From: Chloroflexota bacterium
Lineage (GTDB): Bacteria; Chloroflexota; Chloroflexia; Thermomicrobiales; UBA6265
Length of the DNA stretch: 6,191 nucleotides
Assembly (NCBI GenBank): GCA_023424355.1
Contig: JAFAEA010000347.1
Location: 1 to 6,191 of the forward strand
Reading direction: 5' to 3'
In this document: piece after piece, positions 1 to 6,135 of the stretch
Layout: every line of letters begins with the position of its first letter
Numbering within the stretch: the stretch's first letter is position 1
Notes under the pieces: model-generated
Seen by the model: only the letters and a program-made list of their open reading frames with translations
What the model was told of the DNA's origin: nothing
Databases searched by the model: none
Translations under genes and position numbers: made by a program

Positions 1-560
1 GTATCGGATCCCCAAAGGAGCCGGCGGCCATCCTTCTCAATGGCGAAGAGCATCGGATCCACTGAAGGATCGTGGTTGGCCGCGATTGTTTGAACCCGAT
101 AGTTGCCGAACTCCAGTTCTTGCCATGGTCGCAGGGTGGTGAGCTGTAATGGAGCACCCTTCGTGGCATCATCCACAGCCATATTCACCTTTCTGGCGGA
201 TTTCCCCAGTCCATTCACGATCGCATCTACCGTGTGTCTGGTTCCGAACCATTCCAGCGGCTTCGCATTCTTTGCAGCCCACGATGCAGCCCGGGCCACG
301 GCGTGGATCGGCAAAAGGTGATCGGCATGCGGGTGTGTTTGCAATACCCATTCGATATCAGCGAGATCGAACCCGAATCGGAGACAGGCTGCGTTTACAT
401 CCGGGCCGAGATCGATGAGCAGATCGTCATCGATCATCGCCGAGCACATCCTGCGAATCGATTTGCCTCCGGCTTCCCGTGCAGCCACACAGTTCTCACA
501 TCGGCAGTGAGGATTCGGAAATCCGCCGGCAGCACTGGTCCCCAGAAATCGCAGCTTCAC
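1..560 (-). CDS. PhnP/PqqB-like metallo-beta-lactamase-fold metal-dependent hydrolase, partial (C-terminus beyond left edge)
   Basis: I translated this frame by hand; it is open for 186 codons from GTG at 560 to the window edge. The N-terminus reads KLRFLGTSAAGGFP, the first strand and loop of the PhnP/PqqB branch of the metallo-beta-lactamase superfamily. A Cys cluster follows (HCRCENC; Cys19, Cys21, Cys24), then LLIDLGPD at 47-54 and the metal-binding HxHxDH motif as THPHADHL (His76, His78, Asp80, His81). His163 (AANHDP) fits the third metal motif. Asp186, the last codon seen, lies in LLWGSD, where the bridging Asp is expected. In E. coli PhnP an equivalent Cys triad holds a structural zinc; that family knowledge suggests the same here. 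PhnP itself is a cyclic phosphodiesterase, but no phn gene is visible, so the substrate is unknown. The GTG start overlaps the tsaE stop by four bases and has a GGAG ribosome site seven bases upstream (568-571), so translation is probably coupled to tsaE. About the last third of the protein is missing. Confidence 0.88.
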   Translation of the reverse strand, partial: MKLRFLGTSAAGGFPNPHCRCENCVAAREAGGKSIRRMCSAMIDDDLLIDLGPDVNAACLRFGFDLADIEWVLQTHPHADHLLPIHAVARAASWAAKNAKPLEWFGTRHTVDAIVNGLGKSARKVNMAVDDATKGAPLQLTTLRPWQELEFGNYRVQTIAANHDPSVDPMLFAIEKDGRRLLWGSD

Positions 561-997
561 ACTTCTTCTCCGTATTGACTCATGGTAACCCGGCGACGAT
601 CGCCACCAAGGTGCTCGATATGTATCATCCGAAAGTTTGTTGGCAGCCAATCACCGGCGCGCTCGGGCCACTCGATGATACTCACGCCATCCGGCGGATT
701 GATATAGACCTCGTAGCCGATATCCTCAAGCTCATCCGGATCATCGAGTCGATACAGATCCAGATGATAGAGCCGCATGGATGCGGCCTCGTGTTCGCGC
801 ACGAGGGTGAATGTGGGACTCTGCACCGGTGATTCGATGCCGAGCCCCTGCGCGATTCCCTGCGTGAGGGTGGTCTTGCCAGCTCCCAGGTCGCCATGCA
901 GCATGATCACATCGCCGATGCGCAGTTCCTGAGCCAGATCCCGCCCCAACTGCTGCATCGCCTCGGCACTCTCGATCGTTCGAACTTCGTGATTCAT
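557..997 (-). CDS. tsaE: tRNA threonylcarbamoyladenosine biosynthesis ATPase TsaE
   Basis: TsaE is the small cytoplasmic ATPase that works with TsaB and TsaD to transfer threonylcarbamoyl to A37 of ANN-decoding tRNAs (t6A). With the ATG start the protein has 146 residues, a normal family length. It carries a Walker A motif GDLGAGKTT at about 35-43, SPTFTLV at about 60-66, the family hallmark HLDLYRL at about 78-84, and IIEWPER near 107-113, whose Glu-Trp pair is conserved in TsaE. I chose ATG at 997 because the protein then begins MNHEVRTIES, as family members usually do. A TTG at 1003, directly abutting the thiL stop, would add only two residues. Neither start has a good Shine-Dalgarno, so translation probably relies on ribosomes finishing thiL. 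In Bacillus subtilis the orthologue ydiB also sits next to thiL. No tsaB or tsaD is seen in this window. All catalytic motifs look intact. Confidence 0.95.
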   Translation of the reverse strand: MNHEVRTIESAEAMQQLGRDLAQELRIGDVIMLHGDLGAGKTTLTQGIAQGLGIESPVQSPTFTLVREHEAASMRLYHLDLYRLDDPDELEDIGYEVYINPPDGVSIIEWPERAGDWLPTNFRMIHIEHLGGDRRRVTMSQYGEEV

Positions 998-1003
998 CCA
1001 CAA

Positions 1004-2005
1004 TTATCCGATATCAAAATGATCCCAGGCACCGTTCCCTGGGGAATCAACTTCGCGATTACCCGAGCGATACCGCAGACCTGGCAAAGCAACAATCTCG
1101 CCAATGGCGGACATGGTTGCTCCCACTTTTTTCGCCCGCGCCATCACATCATCCACGATTTCTGCCGGTACAGTGCAAAGCAATTCGTAATCTTCACCGC
1201 CATCGGTAGCAAGTTCCTGCCAGTTCTGCGGGAACAACGCGCGCACGGCTGAAAGCACGGGCAAGGCATCGAGATCGATTTCTGCACCGACCTGACTTTG
1301 CTCAAGGATTTTGGGGAGATCGCCATTGAGCCCATCGCTCAGATCCATGCAAGAACGCACTCCGGCAGCGAGAAGTTCCTGCCCGAGGCTCACTCGAGGA
1401 GATGGCCGCAAATGTGCACCAATCAACAAATCGACGGTCGCGGCATCGCGAGGAGATTGAAGCAACCGTAAACCGGCAGCACTCGCGCCGATTGTGCCAC
1501 TCACCATCACGATATCGCCAACCTGTGCGGCCGACCGGGTCATCACCGGATCGCCCTGCGGTTGCTCACCAATGGCGGTGACACTGAGCACGATCGGACC
1601 AGATGTCCGCACGATATCGCCACCGGCGATCGCAACATCGTAGATGGCGGCGAGCTCGCCGGCACCGCGATAGAGGTCCTCGAGGTCGGCAACTTCCTCA
1701 TCTCCCGTGAGGGCGAGCGTGACGAATGCCGTTCGGGGAGTGACCCCCATACTTGCGAGATCGCTGAGGTTCACCGCGAGCATCTTGTGGCCAAGGCTGC
1801 GCCAATCAGTCCAATCCAGGCGGAAGTGCACGTTTTCAACCAGCGCATCGGTGGTGACGACAGTCGCGCCGGCAGAATGATCCCACCAGGCACAATCATC
1901 CTGCTGCCCATGAACTCGATCAGGCCCACGTGCGGCATCTGGCAATGCAGAAATGAGGCGTTTGATGAGGGCGAACTCGCCGAAATCGCGCACGAGCTGG
2001 GTCAC
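1004..2005 (-). CDS. thiL: Thiamine-monophosphate kinase ThiL
   Basis: ThiL phosphorylates thiamine monophosphate with ATP to give thiamine diphosphate, the last step of cofactor synthesis, in the cytoplasm. The product is 333 residues, close to the usual 320-350. It follows the family order: GEFALIKRL at 9-17, an Asp pair in QQDDCAWW at 34-41, VVTTDALVENVHF at 49-61, GHKMLAVNLSDLASMG at 72-87, a GGDIVRTSGP segment, the HLRPSPR motif, CMDLSDGLNGDL, and TDGGEDYELL near the C-terminus. These are the nucleotide- and metal-binding segments of the AIR synthase/PurM-like superfamily. The start is GTG at 2005: it overlaps the glycosyltransferase stop by four bases (GTGA), has AGGGA nine bases upstream (2015-2019), and leaves eight residues before GEF. 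A GTG at 1993 would leave four and is possible. One oddity is Gln35 where the family normally has Gly before the Asp pair (compare GIGDDCALL in E. coli). Its neighbour tsaE is a common partner across bacteria. Confidence 0.95.
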   Translation of the reverse strand: MTQLVRDFGEFALIKRLISALPDAARGPDRVHGQQDDCAWWDHSAGATVVTTDALVENVHFRLDWTDWRSLGHKMLAVNLSDLASMGVTPRTAFVTLALTGDEEVADLEDLYRGAGELAAIYDVAIAGGDIVRTSGPIVLSVTAIGEQPQGDPVMTRSAAQVGDIVMVSGTIGASAAGLRLLQSPRDAATVDLLIGAHLRPSPRVSLGQELLAAGVRSCMDLSDGLNGDLPKILEQSQVGAEIDLDALPVLSAVRALFPQNWQELATDGGEDYELLCTVPAEIVDDVMARAKKVGATMSAIGEIVALPGLRYRSGNREVDSPGNGAWDHFDIG

Positions 2006-3084
2006 GAGCTCAGTTCCCTGTAGACCTCGTAGGTCTGGCGAGCGGTGCGATCCCAACTGAACTCAGTGGCACGCTGGAATCCTCGCTCACGCATATCCAT
2101 CCGTCGCGATTCATCTCGGAGGAGATCGCGCATGGTTTCGGCCCAGACATCTACGTCGTCTGCAGGAATCATCACACCGGCATCGCCCACAACTTCCGGA
2201 AATACTGAATTGTCGCTGCTCAGAACCGGGGTGCCGCAGTTCATGGCCTCGATGGCCGGCAAGCCAAACCCTTCGTAATAGGAAGGGAAGGCCAGCAGAT
2301 CGGCACCGCTGTACCAGCCGCCAAGCTCCTCATCGGAAACGAATCCTGTGAGGCGAACACGATCGCCGAGCTCGAGTTCCTCCAGCGTCGATTTGAGCTC
2401 GCCGGTGAGCCATCCTTCCGGGCCCACAAGAACCAGCTGGTGATCGATATCATCCTTGATTTTGGCAAAGGCGCGGAGCAGTGTTGGCAGGTTCTTGCGT
2501 GGCTCGAGGGTGCCGACTGCCACGACATACGGACGATCGATTCCCCACTTCAGGCGAAACATATCCAGACTGGTGCCTTCTACCCGTTCCACCTTGCCGC
2601 TGGTGGCCAGCGGAATCGCCTGAATTTTGGATTCCGGCACATTAAGCCACTCGCGCAAATCTCGTGCTGTTGCTTCGGACACGGTGATGATCTTGCCCGC
2701 ACGGCGTGCACTCATCCGGGTAGCCGCGATAAGCCAACTGCGCCGACTTGAAGGCAGCTGATCCGGAAACTTCAGGAAGGCGAGATCGTGCACGGTGACC
2801 ACTGTGGGGGCAACGCTCAACAGTGGTACGGCTCCAATAGGTGTGTGAAAAACAGAGAGCCGGCGTGTGGCGATATTCACCGGCAGCAGCGACTGCTCCC
2901 AGAGAATCCGGGCCATCGGGTTTTCCTTGATTGGTCCCGTTTTCTGGCCAAAGAGCAAGACCTTATCGGCCGGATCCTTGATGCGCTCCAGCCCATCCAC
3001 CAACTCGCTAATGTAGCGGCTGATACCCGTTTGCCTGTATCCCTCGCGCGCACTACTGAGCGCGGCATTGATTCCTATCCGCAT
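2002..3084 (-). CDS. GT4-family glycosyltransferase (GT-B fold)
   Basis: This 360-residue protein has the layout of retaining GT-B glycosyltransferases of family GT4 (Pfam glycosyl transferase group 1). The N-terminal acceptor domain starts MRIGIN and has the loop TGISRYISELV (19-29), then VVTVHDLAF at 95-103 and IITVSEATARDL at 132-143. The C-terminal donor domain has VAVGTLEPRKNL at 188-199 (Arg196 and Lys197 are the usual phosphate-binding pair), LVLVGPEGW at 217-225, RVRLTGFVSDEEL at 242-254, and the EX7E nucleotide-sugar motif with Glu271 and Glu279 inside YEGFGLPAIEAMNCGTPV. There is no signal peptide or membrane segment, so it should act at the inner face of the membrane or in the cytosol. 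The overall look is closest to mannosyltransferase-type GT4 enzymes of polysaccharide assembly, but donor and acceptor cannot be told from sequence. A stop codon lies two codons upstream of ATG 3084, so no longer start exists. The Shine-Dalgarno at this ATG is weak. It is the first gene of the minus-strand operon and overlaps thiL by four bases. Confidence 0.93.
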   Translation of the reverse strand: MRIGINAALSSAREGYRQTGISRYISELVDGLERIKDPADKVLLFGQKTGPIKENPMARILWEQSLLPVNIATRRLSVFHTPIGAVPLLSVAPTVVTVHDLAFLKFPDQLPSSRRSWLIAATRMSARRAGKIITVSEATARDLREWLNVPESKIQAIPLATSGKVERVEGTSLDMFRLKWGIDRPYVVAVGTLEPRKNLPTLLRAFAKIKDDIDHQLVLVGPEGWLTGELKSTLEELELGDRVRLTGFVSDEELGGWYSGADLLAFPSYYEGFGLPAIEAMNCGTPVLSSDNSVFPEVVGDAGVMIPADDVDVWAETMRDLLRDESRRMDMRERGFQRATEFSWDRTARQTYEVYRELSS

Positions 3085-3170
3085 AGATTACCCATTCGTT
3101 CAGCGAAGCTATTGCTTATACGCCGCAAAGCTCCATTCCTCCTATACTTTACGTTGATATGAGGCAATCG

Positions 3171-3195
3171 TGCGTGGGTGGTAACCACCAACGCA
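3171..3195. repeat. 25-bp inverted repeat upstream of the helicase gene (operator or leader hairpin)
   Basis: The left arm TGCGT-G-GGTGGT (3171-3182) pairs with the right arm ACCACC-A-ACGCA (3184-3195) around a single central A at 3183. Of 12 pairs, 11 are complementary; only 3176/3190 (G opposite A) fail. As DNA it is an odd-centred dyad of the size bound by dimeric repressors. As RNA it folds into two five-pair helices with one internal mismatch and a three-base loop. It ends four bases before the GGAG ribosome site. There is no following T-run, so it is not a standard terminator. I do not recognise it as a known operator. Confidence 0.7.
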
Positions 3196-3199
3196 ATCC

Positions 3200-3203
3200 G
3201 GAG
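3200..3203 (+). promoter_or_regulatory. Ribosome binding site fixing the GTG start of the helicase
   Basis: GGAG lies five bases before GTG 3209. An in-frame TAA at 3182-3184 excludes any longer start, and the next in-frame Met is 33 codons in, just before the Q-like motif. The GTG is therefore the only start that preserves the full N-terminus. Confidence 0.75.
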
Positions 3204-3208
3204 CATTT

Positions 3209-6133
3209 GTGACTAGTTCTGAACACCAATCCGCACCGCTGGACCTTGAGCATATCGATCACGATGATGACGACGCCATTCGGTATGCCATTGAACAATT
3301 CAATGCGATGTACCCGTTCCCGCTTGATGACTTTCAACGGGATGCAATCGGGACGTTCCTGCGTGGCGATTCCGTGATGGTGGCCGCCCCGACGGGGAGC
3401 GGCAAAACTGTGGTGGCCGAATTTGGCATTTGGGATGCATTCCGCCGCACAGGTCGGGTGATTTACACTGCCCCCATCAAGGCGCTCAGTAATCAAAAGT
3501 TCCGCGATCTCCGCACCACCTATGGCGATGAGGTAGGACTCCTTACGGGTGACGTGACCGAGAATCGCGATGCCCGCATTATCGTGATGACCACCGAGAT
3601 TCTGCGCAACATGCTGTTGCAGAGTCCGTGGGAACTCGACGATGTGGAAACGGTGATCTTCGATGAAATCCACTACCTCGCCGATCCGGAGCGTGGCACC
3701 ACCTGGGAAGAGAGCATTATCCTCTGCCCGGAGCATATTCAGCTGATCTGCCTCAGTGCTACCGTGACCAACGCCCACGAAATCGCCGGATGGATTGGTC
3801 GCACGCACCGCCCAATTCGGCTGGTGGAGCACTTCTCCCGTCCGGTACCGCTGGCGCTTTACTACTACTACGAGAACGAACTCAGCATGGTGATTGATCA
3901 CCATGGCCAGCAAATCCGCGATTTTCCGAAGGTCGGTGGTGAGGCACGACGCCGCCCCGGGGGTCGACGCAGTGATCACATGCGTGAAGCGATTGAAGAA
4001 CCACAGCCACACGAAATTGTGGATGCGCTGAAATCGCAGAAGCTCCTGCCTGCCATCTACTTCCTGTTCAGTCGCAACGACTGCCAGGTGTTCGCCGAAC
4101 GCCTGGCGATGATGCGTCCTCAATTGGTGGAGCCAGGACAACTCGAGCAAATCGAATCCGTTCTGCAGAGCTATCTCACCAGCATGCGGCCTGAGGATCA
4201 GGAACTGGATCAGGTGCGATTGATCACCGATCTTGCCCGCAAGGGCATCGGCTTCCACCACGCCGGTTTGCTGCCAATTCTCAAGCAGCTTGTGGAGGTG
4301 CTCTTCGGTCGTGGTCTGATGCAGGTGGTTTTCGCTACGGATACGCTTGCGCTCGGTGTGAACATGCCCGCCCGTACGGTGATTGTTGGCCGCATGACCA
4401 AATGGGATGGCCGTCGTCGCCGCATTCTGATTCCGAATGAGTTCCAGCAAATGGCAGGTCGCGCAGGTCGCCGTGGCATGGATGTGTTCGGTCACGTGGT
4501 GATCCCCTACTCGCCCATCATCCCGTTCCGGGAAGCGATGGAAGTGGCCACAGGCGATTTGCATCCGGTGCAATCGGCGTTTGCCATTCGCTATAACACC
4601 GTGCTCAACCTCTGGGATCCGCCTCGAGGCGAACGCGTGCGCCAAATGCTGCAGCGTTCGCTCGCGCAGTACCAAACCAGCCAACGGATTCGACTGATTG
4701 AGAACGACATCCTCGAGATCGAGGCGGAACAGAGTGGCTTGCTCGCTGGCCGCAGCGAAGAGATAGCTCGGGCGGATGAACTGCTGGACGAATATCAGAG
4801 TCTCAATCGTACCCACACGGGACTTCAGCGCCAGGAACAGGACCTCGTAACAACCATCATCTCCTTGCGCACGGAAGTGAGCGCCTCCACCCCGTGGAAG
4901 GAGCCCGGTCGACTCGCCCTGCGCAAGTTGCTGAAGGGCAGCCAGCCTGGTCTGGTGCTGCACACCCGCGAATACGGATGGATTGTCTGGCTCGGGCGTT
5001 CAGGTAGCAACGGCATCGGTTATGTGCTGAGCCAAAACGACAAATCCATTCATGTCATCGATGAGTACCGCCAGTTTGATTACGTAGAAAACAGCGCCAA
5101 TATCGATGTTCCAGAGCATTGGCGCGATCTGGATGAGGAGAATCGCGACGAGCTGGCTGAAGATTCCGCATCCATCGAAGCGATGCTGGCGCAGCTGGAT
5201 TCCTTCTTCCTGCCGGATCTCGATGCCATGGCCGAGGCACATCGCCAGCTTTTGCGTGAGCAGTCGGATAGCGAAATCGCTAATCTGGAAGAGCAGCTCA
5301 CCGGTATCCGCCAAAACATGGAAGCGATTCGGCGGCAGATCAACCTGCATCCATTCCGTGATCCTAAAGCGCGTAAGGAACATCTACGCAGCGTGAAGCG
5401 TCGCGATGAACTGGAGAAGGAAAAGAACACCCTCAGCCATATCCTCGAACGCGAGGTGGATGCAGAGGATGTACGTATCCGCGGCATTATTCGCGGTATC
5501 CGCGATGTGCTCCATCGCTTCGGCTACCTGCAACGCGGATATCCAACCGAGAAGGCCGATATGCTGGCCGATATCTTCGACACCGATGGCCTGATTCTCT
5601 GCGAGCTCATCGACCAGGGCATGCTGAATTCGCTCAGTGCAGCCGAGTTGGCGGAGGTCTGCAGCTGGTTCAGCTTCGATCGCGATTTCCGCTACAACAA
5701 TGCCTTCAGCCTTGGCACGCGCCTGGTGAATCTGCGACGCCGTCTGGAAGATCTGGAACACGAGATCCTCGGCGAAGAGCGGGATCATCGACTCTTCATC
5801 AGCGAGGGTCATAATCCCAGCTTCTACGGGCCGGCCTATCACTGGTGTCGTGGGTGGAGCATGAGTCAGATCGGCGAAGCGATCGAGCTGAGCGAAGGTG
5901 ATCTGGTGATGACCTTCAACAAAACCATCGATCTCATGCGGCAACTACGCGAAATGCTGATCAATGTGGATCCGGAGCACCAGCTGGTCGAACGATTCCG
6001 CGAGGCCGAGCGCCTTGTACGGCGCGGCATTGTGGAGCAGAGTCTCTCGCTCGGTTTCACACCCATCGCCGATGAATCCGTTGCCGAAGAAGATGAGCCG
6101 GTGGAGGACGACAGTTCTCTTCTGGTGGATTAG
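3209..6133 (+). CDS. Ski2/Mtr4-type superfamily 2 helicase with DSHCT domain (HelY-like)
   Basis: This 974-residue protein is an ATP-dependent SF2 helicase of the Ski2-like group, expected to act on RNA or on structured nucleic acid in the cytoplasm. Motifs run in order: a Q-like segment around Gln43, motif I APTGSGKT at 60-67, Ia APIKALSNQKF at 88-98, the TGD and TTEILRNML segments at 113-136, motif II DEIH at 152-155, III LSAT at 182-185, IV IYFLFSRNDC at 283-292, FHHAGLLP at 349-356, V FATDTLALGVNMPA at 375-388, and VI QMAGRAGRRGMD at 414-425. After RYNTVLNL (461-468) come Glu/Arg-rich helical stretches (about 495-555 and 640-755) flanking a beta-rich segment (about 578-625) that could be a KOW/SH3-like arch domain. 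The C-terminus from about 765 (RFGYLQRGYPTEKADMLADI, then ELAEVCSW and GDLVMTFNKTIDLMRQL) is a DSHCT domain. Both ends are acidic (DHDDDD at 17-22; the last 20 residues). Length is close to mycobacterial HelY. The exact substrate is not known from sequence. Confidence 0.95.
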   Translation: MTSSEHQSAPLDLEHIDHDDDDAIRYAIEQFNAMYPFPLDDFQRDAIGTFLRGDSVMVAAPTGSGKTVVAEFGIWDAFRRTGRVIYTAPIKALSNQKFRDLRTTYGDEVGLLTGDVTENRDARIIVMTTEILRNMLLQSPWELDDVETVIFDEIHYLADPERGTTWEESIILCPEHIQLICLSATVTNAHEIAGWIGRTHRPIRLVEHFSRPVPLALYYYYENELSMVIDHHGQQIRDFPKVGGEARRRPGGRRSDHMREAIEEPQPHEIVDALKSQKLLPAIYFLFSRNDCQVFAERLAMMRPQLVEPGQLEQIESVLQSYLTSMRPEDQELDQVRLITDLARKGIGFHHAGLLPILKQLVEVLFGRGLMQVVFATDTLALGVNMPARTVIVGRMTKWDGRRRRILIPNEFQQMAGRAGRRGMDVFGHVVIPYSPIIPFREAMEVATGDLHPVQSAFAIRYNTVLNLWDPPRGERVRQMLQRSLAQYQTSQRIRLIENDILEIEAEQSGLLAGRSEEIARADELLDEYQSLNRTHTGLQRQEQDLVTTIISLRTEVSASTPWKEPGRLALRKLLKGSQPGLVLHTREYGWIVWLGRSGSNGIGYVLSQNDKSIHVIDEYRQFDYVENSANIDVPEHWRDLDEENRDELAEDSASIEAMLAQLDSFFLPDLDAMAEAHRQLLREQSDSEIANLEEQLTGIRQNMEAIRRQINLHPFRDPKARKEHLRSVKRRDELEKEKNTLSHILEREVDAEDVRIRGIIRGIRDVLHRFGYLQRGYPTEKADMLADIFDTDGLILCELIDQGMLNSLSAAELAEVCSWFSFDRDFRYNNAFSLGTRLVNLRRRLEDLEHEILGEERDHRLFISEGHNPSFYGPAYHWCRGWSMSQIGEAIELSEGDLVMTFNKTIDLMRQLREMLINVDPEHQLVERFREAERLVRRGIVEQSLSLGFTPIADESVAEEDEPVEDDSSLLVD

Positions 6134-6135
6134 CC

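Larger units (their letters stand above)
3085..3208. promoter_or_regulatory. Divergent intergenic region with promoters inferred for both units
   Basis: This 124-base gap is the only substantial non-coding stretch and separates the two divergent units, so both promoters should be inside it or in the neighbouring gene starts. For the plus strand, TATACT at 3143-3148 is a good -10 hexamer, placed to give a leader of roughly 55 bases, but no convincing -35 lies 16-19 bases upstream. For the minus strand, TTGCCT followed by TATAGG exists, but the spacer is only 15 bases. No promoter is therefore called firmly. No terminator-like hairpin with a T-run is present. Confidence 0.5.

Noticed and set aside
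1..560. tsaB, expected after tsaE in many genomes
   Set aside because: The translated frame has HxHxDH and CxCxxC motifs of a metallo-beta-lactamase-fold hydrolase and none of the ASKHA-fold features of TsaB.
2002..2056. Upstream start for thiL at 2056, giving 350 residues and a 55-base overlap with the glycosyltransferase
   Set aside because: The extra 17 residues match nothing in ThiL, whose conserved part begins at GEFALI. The GTG at 2005 gives a GTGA overlap and has a ribosome site.
3116..3136. Six-codon frame (ATG at 3136 to TAA at 3116, minus strand) next to AGGAGG
   Set aside because: Only one base separates the ribosome site from ATG, too close for normal initiation; the TTG at 3128 is better placed.
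3143..3148. TATACT as a firm -10 element for the helicase promoter
   Set aside because: No acceptable -35 lies 16-19 bases upstream (TTGCTT at 3112-3117 is 25 bases away), so I mention it only as a possibility in the intergenic entry.
3171..3195. The inverted repeat as an intrinsic terminator or riboswitch
   Set aside because: There is no U-run on either strand after the stem, and the structure is too small and simple for any riboswitch class I know.
3149..4963. A 604-codon open frame antisense to the helicase gene
   Set aside because: It lies wholly opposite a gene with all helicase motifs, has no recognisable domain, is rich in His and Glu as expected from reversed codons, and crosses the intergenic dyad. 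It is a shadow frame created by codon bias of the real gene.
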